This document shows positions 58,401 through 64,000 of a DNA stretch of 64,000 nucleotides, piece by piece. The notes beneath the pieces were generated by a model. That model was not told the DNA's origin. It searched no databases and saw only the letters and a program-made list of their open reading frames with translations. The translations under genes were made by a program, and so were the position numbers. Positions within the stretch are counted from its first letter, which is position 1; each line of letters opens with the position of its first letter. Source of the DNA: Glandiceps talaboti (Eukaryota > Hemichordata > Enteropneusta > Spengelidae); assembly GCF_964340395.1 (NCBI RefSeq), contig NC_135562.1:23337173-23401172 (forward strand), in the 5' to 3' direction.

Positions 58401-61400
58401 AACGTTCACTTTGTTATGACTCACTGAAATTAACCTTCACTTTGTTATGACTCACTGAAATTAACTCACTTTGTTATGACTCACTGAAATTAACCTTCAC
58501 TTTGTTATGACTCACTGAAATTAACCTTCACTTTGTTATAACTCACTGAAATTAACGTTCACTTTGTTATGACTCACTGAAATTAACCTTCACTTTGTTA
58601 TAACTCACTGAAATTAACCTTCACTTTGTTATAACTCACTGAAATTAACCTTCACTTTGTTACAACTCACTGAAATTAACTCACTTTGTTAGGACTCACT
58701 GAAATTAACTCACTTTGTTATGACTCACTGAAATTAACCTTCACGTTGTTAAAACTCACTGAAATTAACTCACTTTGTTATGACTCACTGAAATTAACTC
58801 ACTTTGTTATGACTCACTGAAATTAACTCTCACTTTGTTATAACTCACTGAAATTAACTCTCACTTTGTTATAACTCACTGAAATTAACTCTCACTTTGT
58901 TATAACTCACTGAAATTAACATTCACTTTGTTATAACTCACTGAAATTAACTCACTTTGTTATAACTCACTGAAATTAACCTTCACTTTGTTATAACTCA
59001 CTGAAATTAACTCACTTTGTTATGACTCACTGAAATTAACCTTCACTTTGTTATGACTCACTGAAATTAACTCACTTTGTTACAACTCACTGAAATTAAC
59101 CTTCACTTTGTTACGACTCACTGAAATTAACCTTCACTTTGTTACAACTCACTGAAATGTACCTTCACTTTGTTATGACTCACTGAAATTAACTCACTTT
59201 GTTATGACTCACTGAAATTAACTCACTTTGTTATGACTCACTGAAATTAACTCACTTTGTTATGACTCACTGAAATTAACCTTCACTTTGTTACAACTCA
59301 CTGAAATTAACATTCACTTTGTTATGACTTACTGAAATTAACTCACTTTGTTATGACTCACTGAAATGTACCTTCACTTTGTTATGACTCACTGAAATTA
59401 ACCTTCACTTTGTTATGACTCACTGAAATTAACCTTCACTTTGTTATGACTCACTGAAATTAACTCACTTTGTTACAACTCACTGAAATTAACCTTCACT
59501 TTGTTATGACTCACTGAAATGTACCTTCACTTTGTTATAACTCACTGAAATTAACTCACTTTGTTATAACTCACTGAAATTAACTCACTTTGTTATGACT
59601 CACTGAAATGTACCTTCACTTTGTTATAACTCACTGAAATTAACGTTCACTTTGTTATGACTCACTGAAATTAACTCACTTTGTTATGACTCACTGAAAT
59701 GTACCTTCACTTTGTTATAACTCACTGAAATTAACGTTCACTTTGTTATGACTCACTGAAATTAACTCACTTTGTTATGACTCACTGAAATGTACCTTCA
59801 CTTTGTTATGACTCACTGAAATTAACTCACTTTGTTATGACTCACTGAAATTAACTCACTTTGTTAGGACTCACTGAAATTAACTCACTTTGTTATGACT
59901 CACTGAAATTAACTCACTTTGTTATGACTCACTGAAATTAACCTTCACTTTGTTATGACTCACTGAAATGTACCTTCACTTTGTTATGACTCACTGAAAT
60001 TAACTCACTTTGTTATGACTCACTGAAATTAACTCACTTTGTTATGACTCACTGAAATTAACTCACTTTGTTATGACTCACTGAAATTAACCTTCACTTT
60101 GTTACAACTCACTGAAATTAACATTCACTTTGTTATGACTTACTGAAATTAACTCACTTTGTTATGACTTACTGAAATTAACCTTCACTTTGTTATGACT
60201 CACTGAAATTAACCTTCACTTTGTTATGACTCACTGAAATTAACTCACTTTGTTACAACTCACTGAAATTAACCTTCACTTTGTTATGACTCACTGAAAT
60301 GTACCTTCACTTTGTTATAACTCACTGAAATTAACTCACTTTGTTATAACTCACTGAAATTAACTCACTTTGTTATGACTCACTGAAATGTACCTTCACT
60401 TTGTTATAACTCACTGAAATTAACGTTCACTTTGTTATGACTCACTGAAATTAACTCACTTTGTTATGACTCACTGAAATTAACTCACTTTGTTATGACT
60501 CACTGAAATGTACCTTCACTTTGTTATAACTCACTGAAATTAACGTTCACTTTGTTATGACTCACTGAAATTAACTCACTTTGTTATGACTCACTGAAAT
60601 GTACCTTCACTTTGTTATGACTCACTGAAATTAACTCACTTTGTTATGACTCACTGAAATTAACCTTCACTTTGTTATAACTCACTGAAATTAACCTTCA
60701 CTTTGTTATGACTCACTGAAATTAACTCTCACTTTGTTATGACTCACTGAAATTAACTCACTTTGTTATAACTCACTGAAATTAACCTTCACTTTGTTAT
60801 GACTCACTGAAATTAACCTTCACTTTGTTATAACTCACTGAAATTAACGTTCACTTTGTTACGACTCACTGAAATTATCCTTCACTTTGTTATGACTCAC
60901 TGAAATTAACGTTCACTTTGTTATGACTCACTGAAATTAACATTCACTTTATTATGACTCACTGAAATTAACCTTCACTTTGTTATGACTCACTGAAATT
61001 AACCTTCACTTTGTTATGACTTACTGAAATTAACTCACTTTGTTATGACTTACTGAAATTAACTCACTTTGTTATGACTCACTGAAATTAACCTTCACTT
61101 TGTTATGACTTACTGAAATTAACTCACTTTGTTATGACTTACTGAAATTAACTCACTTTGTTATGACTTACTGAAATTAACCTTCACTTTGTTATGACTC
61201 ACTGAAATTAACGTTCACTTTGTTATGACTCACTGAAATTAACCTTCACTTTGTTATGACTCACTGAAATTAACTCACTTTGTTATGACTTACTGAAATT
61301 AACTCACTTTGTTATGACTCACTGAAATTAACCTTCACTTTGTTATGACTTACTGAAATTAACTCACTTTGTTATGACTCACTGAAATTAACTCTCACTT

Positions 61401-61990
61401 TGTTATGACTCACTGAAATTAACTCACTTTGTTATAACTCACTGAAATTAACTCTCACTTTGTTATGACTCACTGAAATTAACCTTCACTTTGTTATAAC
61501 TCACTGAAATTAACTCACTTTGTTATGACTCACTGAAATTAACCTTCACTTTGTTATGACTCACTGAAATTAACCTTCACTTTGTTATGACTCACTGAAA
61601 TTAACCTTCACTTTGTTATGACTTACTGAAATTAACTCACTTTGTTATGACTCACTGAAATTAACCTTCACTTTGCTATAACTCACTGAAATTAACTCAC
61701 TTTGTTATGACTCACTGAAATTAACCTTCACTTTGTTATGACTCACTGAAATTAACCTTCACTTTGTTATGACTCACTGAAATTAACCTTCACTTTGTTA
61801 TGACTTACTGAAATTAACTCACTTTGTTATGACTCACTGAAATTAACCTTCACTTTGTTATGACTCACTGAAATTAACCTTCACTTTGTTATGACTCACT
61901 GAAATTAACTCACTTTGTTACGACTCACTGAAATTAACCTTCACTTTGTTATGACTTACTGAAATTAACTCACTTTGTTACGACTCACAG
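55490..61990. repeat. 6.5-kb minisatellite, 29-31-bp unit, with 2,809-bp higher-order duplication
   Basis: More than 200 units of 'actcactgaaattaac' + 'ctcactttgttatg' or 'cttcactttgttatg' variants. Rare variants ('taggactc', 'cacgttgttaaaac', 'gaaattatcc') each recur exactly 2,809 bp apart (for example 55881/58690, 55933/58742, 58067/60876). So about 55640-58480 is tandemly duplicated as about 58450-61290. Shorter blocks of 780-811 bp also repeat inside each copy. It occupies most of XKR intron 3. Confidence 0.96.
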
Positions 61991-62923
61991 AATGCAGCTT
62001 TCACTTTTTATGATGTGATAATCAAGGTAGGATAGATCATGCCATTTAGTAATTTTTGGACTTTCTTCGTATTCTTCATTGTCATTATTGGCAACATCAG
62101 CAAATCCCAATCATTATTCATCATCTGACTAAAATCAAAATTGTCGTCAAAGACACCAGAAACTTATGTTCATCGCTGGAAGACACCATTATGTATTGTG
62201 GTCATCAACATACAATTAGCATAACCATGTATAATTATTCCACCTGTTCAATGAGAAACTTTAACGCTGAATAATTAAATCACTGTCTGATCAATGTCTG
62301 TAGTAGATGGATTGAAATGTCACAGTTGTTTCCAATTTACCATTCCAAATAAATGTGTACTGTCCCATGTATATCTCTTGTCATCTTTTACAAGAAATAT
62401 GGAAATCATGCCAGAGTTTACACACGATTTTACATGGCATTGTGAAGTTTTCATCCAGACTGGAAGTTACTGTTTTCCATAATAGGATTTAACCATATAT
62501 GTAATGTATGCAAAAGAAAATCATTTAAAGGAAATATTGCAGTTGCGTATCCTGTGGGTGGGAGAGTCTATGGTCTGTGTTGTGACACAGGTAATAAGTT
62601 TATTAGTGTAATGCACTTCTGAAAACAGAGGGAATGCACTATGTAAAAACTAATATTATCATCAGCAGCACTCCCACAGCAGCTGTATAGCATAAATTAG
62701 AGGGAATGTCATGCAAGAAAATAAATGCATTTTTTAATAAACTGGGTTCATGAGATTCATGTCATGATTTTACAAACTTCTCACTCTTTTGGAGATTTTT
62801 TCTGAGGGCCATGTTGCCTTATACATACTATGCAATACAATGAATATTCATGACATTGACTAAGTGTTTATAAATAAGACCTTCAGTGAAAATCTGGTAA
62901 ATCTTCATCTGATTGACTTGTAG
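61991..62923. other. XKR intron 3 sequence without recognised features
   Basis: AT-rich single-copy-looking sequence. ORFs 62056-62274 and 62294-62482 show no known domains and no splice context. Confidence 0.5.
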
Positions 62924-63133
62924 GTGTATCAGCAGCAATTAGTTTGATATCATTGTCCTGGTCTATAGCAGCTTACAGCAAGGCACATAGACAAGTACGT
63001 GAAGACAAGAAGTCTATATCCTGGCCTGCACTTATACTACACACAGTTTGGAGAATAGGAATGATAACTTCACGTGTTGTCGCCCTTGTCTTCTTTGCCT
63101 CTGTCACAAAGACTTACACGTTTGCTGTTTTAG
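62924..63133 (+). CDS. XKR: XKR exon 4
   Basis: 'gt' completes G188, then VSAAISLISLSWSIAAYSKA…, a charged loop (HRQVREDKKS) and ALILHTVWRIGMITSRVVAL…VFFASV. This matches the XKR pattern 'SLLSLSWxLxxYxKxxR … LWRxxxIxSRVxALxLFA' for two transmembrane helices. The acceptor is gattgacttgtag at 62923; the donor TTAG|GTACGT is at 63134, phase 1. At least one further exon must lie beyond the window. The longer overlapping frame at 63048-63518 is out of frame with this exon. Confidence 0.94.
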
Positions 63134-63649
63134 GTACGTACACTCTGACGCAACTCTAAACTTTAACTTTGACTGTGAAGCTATCAACATATCCATAATT
63201 ATTATTGATATTCACATTCAAAAGTTGACCTCAAAGCTCAAGCTGAATATGATGATAGCCTCACGCATTAGAAGTCTTCCGAATGAGTATGCATGTGTGC
63301 TCAGCAAATCACATGTATCCTTTATTAAAAGTTTGAAATTATACATTGTAATTGCTTTCCACTGGATTTTGCATGGATTTGCTCACTTTCTTTTTATTTT
63401 TGCCAGAGTATCCAATTTGCACCATGAATTAATGTTGTCATGGACCATTATTTTCAAGAGCAACAAGTTCAAATGTTTTAAGTTATATCTGTCAGGTCAG
63501 ACTACATGTACATCCTGATATGATCAAAATGGAAGAACCGTGTTTGGAACACACAAGACGACAGTTCATTTCAAAGTGTTGGATCTGACCACCGCATATA
63601 CTCACCAGTCAAATAACACTTAGCCTAAGAACACCAAAGCAGCCTTCCC

Positions 63650-64000
63650 TAAAACACATATGGTTGATATCTGTGCCAAATTATACTGAATTTGAAACTT
63701 ACATTTCTTAATATATAGCCTAATAACCCAAATCCATTAATTATGCATATTGCTAATTAAAACTATGGTTGATGTATGTACCAAATTGTGCGGAATTTGA
63801 AGTATGCATTCTTTAGATATGACTTAATTACTGAAAATCATTAATTATGTATGTTACTCATTAATTAACACTAAAAATTAGGCCAACTGGCTGTATATGA
63901 CATGTGTGCTTTGTTATGGTAGATATATACACAAAATTTTGCAGAATTTGAAGAGTGCTTTCTTTCGATAGCTTAATTACTGAAATCGTTAATTATGCAA
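63650..64000 (+). repeat. Repeat family D, tandem units at the right edge
   Basis: Two to three units like those at 14790-16130 ('attaattatgcatattgcta', 'ttgttatggtagatatatac', 'gaatttgaagtatgcattct'). They continue past the window edge, in XKR intron 4. Confidence 0.8.

Larger units (their letters stand above)
35665..63133 (+). other. XKR: XK-related (XKR) gene span, 5' part
   Basis: Four plus-strand exons (35665-35851, 39690-39873, 52627-52817, 62924-63133) join in phases 1, 2 and 1 to give about 257 residues of an XKR family protein. Introns are 3.8, 12.8 and 10.1 kb. The family are multi-pass membrane proteins. Vertebrate XKR8, 4 and 9 act as caspase-activated phospholipid scramblases, and others have unknown roles. 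The C-terminal half, which would hold any caspase site, is outside the window, so the subfamily cannot be fixed. Confidence 0.9.

Noticed and set aside
63048-63518. 156-codon plus ORF overlapping XKR exon 4
   Set aside because: Out of frame with the conserved exon; no recognisable domain.

Overview
This is animal nuclear DNA, AT-rich and dominated by satellites and DNA transposons. Introns of 4 to 23 kb, abundant 'acatgtacatg' motifs, Penelope and hAT remnants and many minisatellites suggest a marine invertebrate, perhaps amphioxus or a hemichordate. The species is not proven by the sequence.

Two real genes account for almost the whole window, and they are divergent. On the minus strand lies the 5' part of HM13 (signal peptide peptidase): exon 1 at 35174-35374, exon 2 at 11708-11806 and exon 3 at 238-320, with the rest beyond the left edge. 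On the plus strand lies an XK-related (XKR) membrane protein gene: exon 1 at 35665-35851, exon 2 at 39690-39873, exon 3 at 52627-52817 and exon 4 at 62924-63133, continuing beyond the right edge. Splice sites and phases match at every junction. The two start codons are 290 bp apart, so they probably share a bidirectional promoter.

The HM13 introns (0.3-35 kb) hold 63-, 36-, 30-, 38-, 13- and 62-bp tandem arrays, TIR-bounded DNA transposons with readable target duplications, a mirror-image repeat block, a LINE RT fragment, a Penelope-like GIY-YIG fragment followed by a hammerhead-like motif, and one plus-strand ORF (27824-28168) that could be a small secreted protein. The most striking feature is a fourfold 61-bp tandem duplication that copies the 3' end of HM13 exon 2 together with its splice donor.

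The XKR introns (35.9-64 kb) hold nested transposons: a Mutator-like element with a hAT inside it, and a hAT inserted into the start codon of a second hAT-type gene. They also hold microsatellites, tRNA-derived SINEs, and a 6.5-kb minisatellite containing a 2,809-bp higher-order duplication. I found no rRNA, functional tRNA or CRISPR. HM13 and XKR are not known to work together; the link here is shared promoter geometry.
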